In this document: positions 56,198-64,000 of the stretch, piece by piece
Position numbering within the stretch: the first letter of the stretch is position 1
Layout of the letters: each line of letters opens with the position of its first letter
DNA from: Sorangium cellulosum
Lineage (GTDB): Bacteria > Myxococcota_A > Polyangia > Polyangiales > Polyangiaceae
Length of the DNA: 64,000 nt
Direction: 5' to 3'
NCBI RefSeq assembly: GCF_004135735.1
Contig: NZ_CP012670.1
Span: 6,526,501-6,590,500, forward strand
Made by a program: the position numbers and the translations under genes
Notes under the pieces: model-generated
What the model was told of the DNA's origin: nothing
Seen by the model: the letters and a program-made list of their open reading frames with translations, nothing else
The model's database searches: none

Positions 56198-57119
56198 GCT
56201 CTGGAGCGTCCTCCCGCTGGCCAGCGGGCTGCTGCAGACGCGGCCGATCGAGTGGCCGTCGCTGCTGCTCTTCGCGGGGTCCTACGCGCTCTGGGCGGCG
56301 GCGCTCTGCGCCGGCGTCGCGGGCCTCCTGTCGACCGCGCCGGCCGTGCTCCTCGCGGCGGTGGCCGCGTACGCCGCCTTCACGCCGATGCACGAGGCGG
56401 CGCACCGGTCGCTCGCGCGCTCCGCGCTGCTGAACGGCGTGGTCGGGCGGCTGAGCGGGCTCTTGCTCATGGCGCCGTTCCTGGCGGTGCGCCACTTTCA
56501 CCTCGAGCATCACAAGTACACGAACGAGCCGGGCCGCGACCCCGATCACTGGAGCGGGCGCGGCCCGTGGTGGCTCCTGCCGCTCCGGTGGGCGACACAG
56601 GATCTCCACTACTATGCTCTGTTCCTGCGCTCGTACCGCGCGCAGAAGCGCAGCGAGCGGATCGAGACGGTCGCGACGCTCGCGGCCATGCTCGCGCTCG
56701 TGGCGCTGGCCTTCGGGCTCGGCCACGGCCGGCTCGCGCTCCTCTACTGGGTCCTGCCGGCGCGGCTGGCGATCTTCTTTCTCGCGTTCGCGTTCGACTA
56801 TCTGCCTCACCACCCTCATCGGGTGACGGCGGCGGAGGACCGCTATCGCGCGACGCGCGCGGTCGACAGCGCGCTCCTGAACGCGCTGCTCTTCGGCCAG
56901 ACCTATCACCTGATCCACCACCTCTACCCGGCCGTGCCGTTCTTCCGTTACCGGACCGTGTGGAAGCACCAGCGCGAGGAGCTCCTCCAGCTCGCGTCCG
57001 GCAGCCTCACCCCGCCGCGCCTCCCGTCGATCGCGCCGTCCGCCCTCACCCCGCCGCGCCCGCCGGCGATACCCCCTCCGCCCCCCGTGCAGACCGCGCC
57101 CGAGCTCGACGCCCTCTGA
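56040..57119 (+). CDS. Membrane fatty-acid desaturase/hydroxylase family protein
   Basis: The 359-aa integral membrane di-iron enzyme has three His boxes: HEAAH (near 118), HLEHH (near 154) and HLIHH (near 290), plus DYLPHHPH (near 260). Hydrophobic helices lie at about 70-130 and 215-260. The family desaturates fatty acids or hydroxylates carotenoids; short length and the DYLPHHPHR motif suggest a beta-carotene hydroxylase/ketolase-like or acyl-lipid desaturase, not distinguishable here. The first 55 residues are low complexity, made by a 63-bp duplication (MNYDENR/MNNDENR) and five G-R-P-S units, so ATG 56103 could also start it. The C-terminal tail is Pro-rich. Confidence 0.85.
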   Translation: MNYDENRLSRPTGRPAVFRVTMNNDENRPSRPTGRPSGRPSGRPSGRPSGRPALWSVLPLASGLLQTRPIEWPSLLLFAGSYALWAAALCAGVAGLLSTAPAVLLAAVAAYAAFTPMHEAAHRSLARSALLNGVVGRLSGLLLMAPFLAVRHFHLEHHKYTNEPGRDPDHWSGRGPWWLLPLRWATQDLHYYALFLRSYRAQKRSERIETVATLAAMLALVALAFGLGHGRLALLYWVLPARLAIFFLAFAFDYLPHHPHRVTAAEDRYRATRAVDSALLNALLFGQTYHLIHHLYPAVPFFRYRTVWKHQREELLQLASGSLTPPRLPSIAPSALTPPRPPAIPPPPPVQTAPELDAL

Positions 57120-57266
57120 TCCCGCCGGCCGCCCTCCCGGCGCGCCCCTCCTCGCCTGCCTGCGCGGGCGTCGCTGCCCCGAGGGTCGCGCCGCCCGCGA
57201 CGCGGCCGCGGTGACGTGGCAGGCGCGGGAGACGAGCGCGCCCGCCGAGATCGCGCGCGGCCCGCG

Positions 57267-58172
57267 CTAGCCGCTGCGGTCCTCCATGAACCGCGCGAGC
57301 ACGTCCGCGAACTCCGCGGGTCGCTCCACGAGCCAGTCGTGGCTCCCTTTCGTGGAGACATGGAGGATCGAGCCGGGGATCAGGCGTCGAAGCTCGAGGG
57401 CCGAGCCGAGCGGCGTCGTGTGGTCGCGGGCGCCCCACGCCAGCAGCGTCCTCAGGCGAGCGCGCCCCACGAGGGCAGCGTAGCCGCTCAGCTCCGCCAT
57501 CGCCGCGATCCGCAACAGGCTCAGCGCGTTGCGCGTGTGGAAGATCAGGTTGTAGAGGAGCCCGGGCCCGGCGTGCGCCGAGAAGCGAGGCTCCAGCGAC
57601 ACGTCCGCCGCGCGCGCGAGGAGGAGCGCCAGGATCGAGCGCGGCGGGTTCACGCCGACGGAGTTGACGAGCACGAGCCCGGCGAGCCGCTCGGGGTACA
57701 TCGCGCCGGCGACGAGCGCCGCCGCGCCGGACAGCGAGTGTCCGATCAGCGTGACGCGCTCGAGCTGGAGCACCTCGAGCGTGTCGGCGATGCAGCGCGC
57801 GTACCGCTCCAGCGTCCACGGCGCACGGAGCCTGGAGCCGCGGCCGGATCCGGGCAGCTCCACGACGAGCACCCGGGCGCGCTGCGCCGCCTCCTTGACC
57901 GTGGACCGGTACGACATGCCGCGGATCAGCATGCTGGGCAGGAGCACCACCGGCATCCCGCGACCCGTCTCGGTCACATGAACGACCTCGCTCCCGACCC
58001 GGATCTCTCGCGCGCGGCTCTCCTCTGGCGCTCGCCGTCGCGCCGCGGAGCCGGCGGACGTGGGTAAGATCTTCTCCCTTCGCGCCGGTCGCGGCCCGGA
58101 GAGGCTGGCAGGTCCGAGCGAGACACCGGGGCTCGGTCCGATGATTCCAGGTCGTCGCGCGCGCTCGCTCAT
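57267..58172 (-). CDS. Alpha/beta-fold hydrolase
   Basis: The 301-aa hydrolase has a strand/loop with VVLLPSMLIRG, the nucleophile elbow IGHSLSGAAAL (Ser near 157), an acid in WGARDHTTPLGSA (near 250) and the catalytic His in TKGSHDWLVERP (near 281). So a serine hydrolase triad is present. It resembles haloperoxidase, lipase or MhpC-like esterases, and the substrate is unknown. The start is uncertain: ATG 58172 has a weak ribosome-binding site, and an upstream TTG at 58298 would add 42 Arg/Pro-rich residues. It is divergent from the TPR gene (248 bp) and converges with the desaturase. Confidence 0.85.
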   Translation of the reverse strand: MSERARRPGIIGPSPGVSLGPASLSGPRPARREKILPTSAGSAARRRAPEESRAREIRVGSEVVHVTETGRGMPVVLLPSMLIRGMSYRSTVKEAAQRARVLVVELPGSGRGSRLRAPWTLERYARCIADTLEVLQLERVTLIGHSLSGAAALVAGAMYPERLAGLVLVNSVGVNPPRSILALLLARAADVSLEPRFSAHAGPGLLYNLIFHTRNALSLLRIAAMAELSGYAALVGRARLRTLLAWGARDHTTPLGSALELRRLIPGSILHVSTKGSHDWLVERPAEFADVLARFMEDRSG

Positions 58173-58420
58173 GATCGATGACCCGATGCCGGGCCTGTGC
58201 CAGGGAGCGCGCGGCGCGCGCCGCGACGAGAGCGCGACGAAGAGCTCCCGGCGGCCCCGGCGCGCGCCGCCCGGGATCCTGGAACGCGGTTGAGTCAATC
58301 CGGAGCCGCGCTAAGCTCTCCGAAACAGCGGCGATCTCCAGGCTCAAGGGGGTACAGCAGGCGTATCGTCACGGACCAGAGAGCCGGCGCCGGCTTGCTC
58401 GGACAACCAGTCATTCCGTC

Positions 58421-60544
58421 ATGGATAGAAGCGACATGTCGAGGTCCCGCCCCACGCCCGGCTCCGAAAAGACCGCTGAGATTCGGGACTCTTCGGTGCT
58501 CCCGGTCCCCGCTGCGCTGGCCTTCCTCGCCCAGAATGCATGGGGGACGGATACGCCGCCCGCCACGGACGCCCCGTGGGCGTATGCCCTCATCGCCGCG
58601 CTCGGGCACCTGCCTCCCGCGATCGAGATCGCCGCGGCCACGCTGCGGCGGACCGGGATGTCGGCCGAAGCGTACCTGAGGAAGCACGCGGCGCGGCTGG
58701 CGTCCGGGGGGAGCGAGGAAGAGATCGTGGCCGTGGTCCTCGCCGAGGCGCTGGACGCCGCGGGCGAGGAGGCGCGCGGCGTCGCGCGCGCGCTCGCCGT
58801 GCTGCCGGCGGCGAACGTCCCGCTGGAGGTGATCGCGGCCGCCGCGGGGAAGCCGGCGCCGTCCACGGCGCGGCCGCTGCAGTCGCTCGTTCATGGCCGC
58901 CTGGTGACGTTCCAGAAAGGCGCGCTGGCCTACCTGCTGAACCCCGTCGTGCGCGCCGCGATCCGCAGGGACGTGGTCGGCGACGCCGCGCTGTGGGACG
59001 CGCTGCACCGGAGCGCGGCGGACGCGATGCAGGCGCTGCTCTTCTGGACGGCCGCCGTCGAGGGGCGGCCGGAGGCGGCGATGCGCCGGCGCGTGGCGAG
59101 CGAGCTCTTCGCCGCCCTCGACACGGCGCCGTTCCAGGAGGGCGCTCGCGGCGCCGAGGTGCTCGCGCGGGCGCTCGTCGACGCCTGCACGGTGCTCGAT
59201 CTCGGGCTCACCATCGAGGTCCAGGAGCGGCTGCTCGAGGGGGCCGCGCGGCTCGCCGGCGAGGCGCTGCCCGCGCTGCGCGCGCGGGCGCTCGCGGCGC
59301 TCGAGGCCGCGCGGCGCCCGACCTCGGAGCCCGCGGGCAGGCGGCGGGGGACCTTCGGGACGCTCCGGGCCACGCCGGCGGCCCGCGAGCGCGGCCGCCC
59401 GGGGCACCGCGATCTCCTGCGCAAGGCCCTCCGCGCGAGCGCGCAGCGCGGCGCGGCCCGGTACGCGCCGCCGGTCGAGGACGACGGCCTGCGCGCCGCG
59501 AAGGAGCACCTCTCGCGCGGCTGCCTCCGTCTCCACGAGGGCGCGCTCGACGCGGCCGCGGCCGCGTACGGCGACGCGCTCGCCGCGCTGGAGGCGGCCG
59601 GCGACGTGCGCGGCCAGGCCATCGCGCTCCTGCTCCGCGGCGAGCTGCGCCGGCGGCAGGGCGACCTCGCGGCCGCGTCGCGCGATCACGAGCGCGCGCT
59701 GCCGCTCTTCCGCGCGGCGGCCGACCGCGCGGGCGAGGCGATGGGGCTGCTCGCGCGCGGGAGCCTCCGGCTCGATGAGCGCGACGCGGCGGGCGCCGCG
59801 GCCGACTACGACTGCGCGCTCATGCTCCTCAGGGCCTGCCGCGATCGGATCGGCGAGGCCAACGTGCTGAAGGCGCGCGGCGATCTGTGCTTCATGCAAG
59901 ACGACCTCGCGGGCGCGGCGCGCGACTACGATCGGGCGCTCTACATCCTCGAGGGGGTGGAGGAGCGCGTCCTCAGCCAGCTCCGCTTTCCGCCCGGCGT
60001 CCGCGAGGAGCGCCGCGGGGCGATCGCCCGCGCCCGCGCCGCGCGCGAGCACCTCCCGCAGCAAGCGCTCCTGCGGGCGCTCGGGTACGAGCAGACGCAC
60101 GCCCGCACGTGGCAAGCCCGCGGCGACCTGCGCCTGCGCGAGCGGCAGGCGGCGCTGGCGGCGCGCGACTACGGCAATGCGATCCTCCTCTACCGGGAGA
60201 GCGGGGATCGCCGCGGAGAGGCCGCCGCGCTCAAGGCCCGCGGCGATCTGCGGCGCCAGCGGGGCGCGCTCCCGGGCGCGCAGCGCGACTACGACGATGC
60301 GCTCCGGCTCTTCGAGGCCCTCGCCGACGGCCCCGGCCAGGCCGCCGTGCTCAAGGCGCGCGCGGACCTGCGCTGCGAGCGAGGCGACACCGCGGGAGCG
60401 GCGCTCGATTACACGAGGGCGCTCGCCCTCTTCGACGCGACGGGCGACGGCGCCAGCCAGACGAGCATAAGGACCGTCCTCGCGGGCATCTCCCCGCGCC
60501 CCGACGATCCTCCGCGCCCCGTCAGAGCGGCTGTCCCGCGGTGA
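58421..60544 (+). CDS. TPR-repeat protein with AAA/helical N-terminal region
   Basis: The 707-aa soluble protein has an N-terminal half (about 20-320) of helices resembling the effector or winged-helix part of STAND-type regulators (ALAFLAQNAWGTDTPPATDAPWA, VARALAVLPAANVPLEVIAAAAG) but no P-loop. The C-terminal half (about 360-690) has about eight TPR-like units of the form 'A..LKARGDLRxxxGdxxgAxRDYdxAlxLf'. It could be a kinase or regulator scaffold whose ATPase part is missing or encoded elsewhere. Two ATGs are possible (58421, 58436). No clear operon neighbour. Confidence 0.75.
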   Translation: MDRSDMSRSRPTPGSEKTAEIRDSSVLPVPAALAFLAQNAWGTDTPPATDAPWAYALIAALGHLPPAIEIAAATLRRTGMSAEAYLRKHAARLASGGSEEEIVAVVLAEALDAAGEEARGVARALAVLPAANVPLEVIAAAAGKPAPSTARPLQSLVHGRLVTFQKGALAYLLNPVVRAAIRRDVVGDAALWDALHRSAADAMQALLFWTAAVEGRPEAAMRRRVASELFAALDTAPFQEGARGAEVLARALVDACTVLDLGLTIEVQERLLEGAARLAGEALPALRARALAALEAARRPTSEPAGRRRGTFGTLRATPAARERGRPGHRDLLRKALRASAQRGAARYAPPVEDDGLRAAKEHLSRGCLRLHEGALDAAAAAYGDALAALEAAGDVRGQAIALLLRGELRRRQGDLAAASRDHERALPLFRAAADRAGEAMGLLARGSLRLDERDAAGAAADYDCALMLLRACRDRIGEANVLKARGDLCFMQDDLAGAARDYDRALYILEGVEERVLSQLRFPPGVREERRGAIARARAAREHLPQQALLRALGYEQTHARTWQARGDLRLRERQAALAARDYGNAILLYRESGDRRGEAAALKARGDLRRQRGALPGAQRDYDDALRLFEALADGPGQAAVLKARADLRCERGDTAGAALDYTRALALFDATGDGASQTSIRTVLAGISPRPDDPPRPVRAAVPR

Positions 60545-60781
60545 ACGAGAGAATCCGCCGACGCCCCCGGAGCGGCCTGTGCGCCGGATCCACGGACGCC
60601 GCGCTGCGCGCGCGGTGACACGCCCGCGCGCGCCCCGAAGCGACCTTCTGCGCTGTCGGATTGAGGCTCACCGCGGCGCCCGGCGAGCGCAAGATCAACC
60701 TGCTTTGTGATTCCGTCGGTTCACCATCCTGCGCTAGGGTTCACCTGTCCGGAGATCCCGCCCCGGCACCCAGGTGGCCCC

Positions 60782-63031
60782 GTGCGACGACGCCGCTCAT
60801 CCTTCGGTATCAGCTTGCTCTTGGTCTCGCTCCTGCCCCGGACGGCGCTCGCCCTGCCGACCGTGACCGGATCCGCGCCGGAGCTCGGCGCGTGGGACAT
60901 CCTGCGCGGCGCCCCGCTCCGCGACGACGGCGTGGCGCCGGACGCGGTGGCCGGCGACGGCACCTTCACGGCGACCGTCTCGTTCGCGGCGCCCGGCGAC
61001 GTCGAGTACAAGGTCTCGCGGAACGGGGTCGACCTCGAGGACGGCGGGCTCGGCACGGCCACGGGCGGGAATCTCCGGTTCACGCTGGCGGGCGGGGCGG
61101 CGCCTTACGACGTCACATTCTACTACGACACACGCGATCTGACCGCCCAGGGGTTCTTGCCGGCGACCGAATCTGCCTCGGACTCGCGGAGCGCGTCGAG
61201 CAGGGCGGACGGCTCTGCGCAGGTGTGGGTCGCCGTCGGAGACTGGCAGGGTGCCGTCGGCGACACCGACTGGAACTCGTCCTCGCTCGTCACCGTCGCG
61301 CGCGACGACGGCCTGCTCGGCGATCTCGTCGCGGGCGACGGCGTCCACACCTATCGCTTCGTGGCCGAAACCGCCCTCTCCGGCGCGCGCTTCAAGTTCG
61401 CGGCGCAGGGCCCCTCGGGCACGGAGCTCGGCGCGAACGGCTGGAGCTACGCCCCCGAGGACTCGTCGCACGGCGCGTTCAGCGCGGCCGCGGGGCAGGT
61501 CGTCACGCTGGAGCTCGACGCGGCCCGCGGCCGCATGCGCGCGCGGGTGTCGAGCCCGGCGAAGCTCCTCCTCACGGAGCTCCTCGTCCACCCGGCGTCC
61601 GCGGAGTTCGTGGAGATCTACAACCCGGGCAGCGCCCCGGTCGACCTGTCCGACTACTACCTCGCGGACTACAGCCTGTATTACCAGCTCGTCGCGGCGA
61701 GCCCCTCGCTCCCGAACACGAACGATTTCCTCGTGCGATTCCCGGCCGGCGCCGAGATCGGGCCAGGAGAGATCCAGACCGTGTCGCTCGGAGGCGCGGA
61801 GTGTTACCGCACCGGGTGCGAGGAGAGCACGGCGTTCGGCGGATGGGGCGCGCACCCTACTTACGAGATCTACAACGCTGGCACGTTCGGGGCCGGCGAC
61901 GCTGAAGAGAGCAAGTCGTCCGCCGTGGTGCCCGACATGCGGGTGCCGCTCCCCGGATCCGTGGGAGAGACGCGCGGGCTCACGAACGATCACGAATGCC
62001 TCACCCTCTTTTACTGGGACGGCGTGAGCGACCTCGTCAAGGACGTCGATTATGTCTTCTATGGCTCGTCGGGGCCGAACCGCCCTGTCGACAAGACGGG
62101 AGCGTCGGTGGACGGGCCGGACCCGGGGGGAGCGCGGAGCGCCTACCCCGACGACGCGGCCGACGACGTCGCCCGGCACGCGCCACTGTCCGCCGCCGGC
62201 GGGAGCTGCCGGCAGGACTTCACCGAAGGCGCCCAGATCGCGGGCGGGGGGAGCGGGGTGACCGGCGCGGTCGAGACCAGCGAGCCGCTGTCGTCGACCT
62301 GGGCCGCGTGCGCCGCCGCGACGCCCGGCGAGATCGATCTCGACGGCGACGGCGTGCTCGCGGGCGACAATTGCCCTCGGACGGCGAACCCCGATCAGGC
62401 GGACTCCGACGCGAACGGCGTCGGAGACGCCTGCGACCTCGACGACGACGAGGACGGCATCCGCAATGGCGCCGACAACTGCCCTTACGCGCCCAATCCG
62501 ATCCAGACCGACTCGGACGCTGACGGGACGGGCGACGCTTGCGACGTGGACTCCATCGATGTCGACGCCGACGGCGTGCTCGACGCGCTGGACAATTGCC
62601 CTGCCGTGGCGAATCCAGCGCAGATCGACACCGACGCCGACGGCGTGGGAGACGCGTGCGACAACTGCCAGGCCGTGGAGAACCCCGACCAGACCGACAC
62701 GGAGGGCGACGGGGTCGGGGACGGCTGCGACGCGGACGACGACAACGACTTCCTGAGCGACGTGGACGACGACTGCCCGCTCGCGGCTGGTCCGCGCTCG
62801 AACGGGGGTTGTCCAGGAGGGGGGATGGGCGGCGGCGCGGTCACGGCGGCGTCGAGCTCGACGTCCTCTGGCGAGGCGTCGTCCTCGTCGGGCGGCGGCA
62901 CCCCGTTCAGCGGCGGGGGCAGCTGCGCGTGCCGCGCCGCGGGCAACGCGCCCCCGCACGGCGGGCGAGCGCCGTGGCTCGCGCTCGCCGGCGGGGCGTT
63001 GCTCTTCGTGCGCCGCCGGATGCGGGCTTGA
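60782..63031 (+). CDS. Surface protein with LTD and thrombospondin-3 repeats, MYXO-CTERM-like
   Basis: The 749-aa exported protein has a GTG start at 60782 (AGGTGG just upstream) and a signal peptide (ISLLLVSLLPRTALA). Two beta domains follow (about 25-260), then a lamin-tail-like domain (LLLTELLVHPASAEFVEIYNPGSAPVDLSDYYL, near 265-330). Calcium-binding thrombospondin type 3 repeats occupy about 520-680 (DGDGVLAGDNCP, DSDANGVGDACD units). A Ser/Gly tail follows, then GSCACR, PWLALAGGALLFV and RRRMRA. The last is MYXO-CTERM-like, for surface sorting. Such proteins are adhesion or matrix candidates. Confidence 0.87.
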   Translation: MRRRRSSFGISLLLVSLLPRTALALPTVTGSAPELGAWDILRGAPLRDDGVAPDAVAGDGTFTATVSFAAPGDVEYKVSRNGVDLEDGGLGTATGGNLRFTLAGGAAPYDVTFYYDTRDLTAQGFLPATESASDSRSASSRADGSAQVWVAVGDWQGAVGDTDWNSSSLVTVARDDGLLGDLVAGDGVHTYRFVAETALSGARFKFAAQGPSGTELGANGWSYAPEDSSHGAFSAAAGQVVTLELDAARGRMRARVSSPAKLLLTELLVHPASAEFVEIYNPGSAPVDLSDYYLADYSLYYQLVAASPSLPNTNDFLVRFPAGAEIGPGEIQTVSLGGAECYRTGCEESTAFGGWGAHPTYEIYNAGTFGAGDAEESKSSAVVPDMRVPLPGSVGETRGLTNDHECLTLFYWDGVSDLVKDVDYVFYGSSGPNRPVDKTGASVDGPDPGGARSAYPDDAADDVARHAPLSAAGGSCRQDFTEGAQIAGGGSGVTGAVETSEPLSSTWAACAAATPGEIDLDGDGVLAGDNCPRTANPDQADSDANGVGDACDLDDDEDGIRNGADNCPYAPNPIQTDSDADGTGDACDVDSIDVDADGVLDALDNCPAVANPAQIDTDADGVGDACDNCQAVENPDQTDTEGDGVGDGCDADDDNDFLSDVDDDCPLAAGPRSNGGCPGGGMGGGAVTAASSSTSSGEASSSSGGGTPFSGGGSCACRAAGNAPPHGGRAPWLALAGGALLFVRRRMRA

Positions 63032-63100
63032 GGGCGAGCGACGGCGCCCCCCCCGGAACCGCTGTGATCCCGCTCGTCGCGCCCGGCATGAGCCGCGGGG

Positions 63101-64000
63101 TCAGCCCTCCCGCTGCCGCTCGAGCCGCTCCCGCATCACGTTGGGGATCCTCCCGGCGACCTCGATCGCCCTCGCGAGCGCCGCCCTCCCGTCCAGATGG
63201 CGGCCGCGCCGCGAGAGAGCGCGCGCACGGGCCTCGATGACCTCGATCTGCTCCTGCCCCACGGAGAAGCGCGCAGAGCGCTCCTCGAGCTCGTCCCACT
63301 CCGCGTCGCTCGCCTCGCGTGTCGCCAGCTCGATCATCGACCACTGCACCTCTTCCGCCGGCGCCATCTCCATCCCCTCGCGCCCCTCGGCGGCGGCCCT
63401 CACCTGCTGGCTCCGGATCGCCTCGATGATCTCGCGCGCCTTGCCCTCTTCACCCCGGTAGAGCAGCAGCCTCGCCAGGAGGAGCTGCACCACCGGCCGC
63501 GCCTCGTCCCCTCGCTGCTGACGCTCCAGCGACACGGCGCGCTCCACGTGCGCCATCGCCATGTCCAGGTTGCCCATCAGGTAGAGGTACTCGCCCAGGT
63601 TGAACTCCCCCACGAGCTCGAGCATCCCCAGCCCCAGCTCGCGCGAGATGGAGAGCAGGCGGCACAGATCCAGGATCATCCCCTCGTTGTCGCCGAGGCA
63701 GGCCCGCAAGAGCGCCCGGCTGTTGATCGCCGGCCCGAGGTGCAGGAGATCGCCGCGCCCCTCGGACATCCGGACCGCCCGATCCAGCGCCGTCCCCGCG
63801 TCGTCCAGCCGCCCGAGGCCCTGGTAAATGAACCCCAGGAGGAGCAGCGACACCACCAGCGTCTCGTACCCCTCGTCGCCCAGCGCCTCGGCCTGCGCCG
63901 CGGCGCTCTCGAACTGCCGCGCCGCCTCCTCCTCGCGGCTCTCGCGGTGCAGCGAGCGCGCCACCGCCATCGCGAGGCGCGCCGAGAGCGCCGGCGGCAG
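63101..64000 (-). CDS. C-terminal part of a TPR protein (partial)
   Basis: An uninterrupted frame covers the last 900 bp and continues beyond the window. It consists of TPR-like helical pairs (AARQFESAAAQAEALGDEGY, ALDRAVRMSEGRGDLLHLG, LNLGEYLYLMGNLDMAMAHVERAVSLERQQ) and ends RIPNVMRERLERQREG. This resembles the TPR tails of myxobacterial Ser/Thr kinase or AAA-TPR regulators, such as the one at 15322-19347. The N-terminal domain, and so the function, cannot be seen. Confidence 0.8.
   Translation of the reverse strand: MPPALSARLAMAVARSLHRESREEEAARQFESAAAQAEALGDEGYETLVVSLLLLGFIYQGLGRLDDAGTALDRAVRMSEGRGDLLHLGPAINSRALLRACLGDNEGMILDLCRLLSISRELGLGMLELVGEFNLGEYLYLMGNLDMAMAHVERAVSLERQQRGDEARPVVQLLLARLLLYRGEEGKAREIIEAIRSQQVRAAAEGREGMEMAPAEEVQWSMIELATREASDAEWDELEERSARFSVGQEQIEVIEARARALSRRGRHLDGRAALARAIEVAGRIPNVMRERLERQREG

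Overview
The window is very GC-rich (strong G/C at third codon positions). It has three Hanks-type Ser/Thr kinases, many secreted lipoproteins, two proteins with a MYXO-CTERM-like C-terminus (Cys motif, Pro-Trp, hydrophobic segment, Arg cluster), two PilT-type ATPases, a GH9 cellulase and menaquinone synthesis (menB). This points to a large-genome myxobacterium, most likely a Sorangium/Polyangiaceae relative. That is an inference from content; no rRNA or tRNA gene was recognised.

Layout. 1-5100: tail of an SDR, a triple PepSY-like secreted protein, an OmpA/DUF4398 envelope pair and a DbpA-like RNA helicase with a repeat insert. 5100-9660: GH9 cellulase lipoprotein, menB, and a PAS-PAS-STAS (RsbR-like) regulator. 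9700-14200: an all-plus run of fibrinogen-like lipoprotein, Cys-rich lipoprotein, predicted beta-barrel and membrane Ser/Thr kinase. 14225-20990: unknown lipoprotein and two divergent kinases that both carry cyclase-like domains without recognisable catalytic metal sites. 21060-24210: a gene graveyard holding a DUF3540 tail, a Cys-rich protein lacking its 5' end, a secreted protein lacking its 3' end, a broken ECF sigma factor and a 20/21-bp minisatellite. 24370-27400: kelch-repeat surface protein. 27540-33940: gene remnant, a 27-bp perfect inverted repeat, a DUF1592/DUF1552 operon and a subtilase lipoprotein.

34500-41960: methyltransferase-like lipoprotein, cysS, arylamine N-acetyltransferase, two tandem PilT-like ATPases (the upstream one with an extra N-terminal module) and a secreted protein. 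42800-43870: methyltransferase and a small acidic protein. 44600-51570: a two-lipoprotein operon of a giant multicopper-oxidase-like protein and a beta-propeller protein, the best candidate here for an uncharacterised surface redox system. 51600-58170: ilvD, bluB, a D-amino-acid-oxidase-like flavoenzyme, a membrane desaturase with an expanded N-terminus and an alpha/beta hydrolase. 58420-64000: TPR protein, LTD/thrombospondin-3 surface protein, and the C-terminal part of another TPR protein that runs off the window.

Housekeeping genes (menB, cysS, ilvD, bluB) are single and scattered. The accessory material is mostly envelope or signalling genes. Short tandem repeats, in genes and between them, are unusually frequent.
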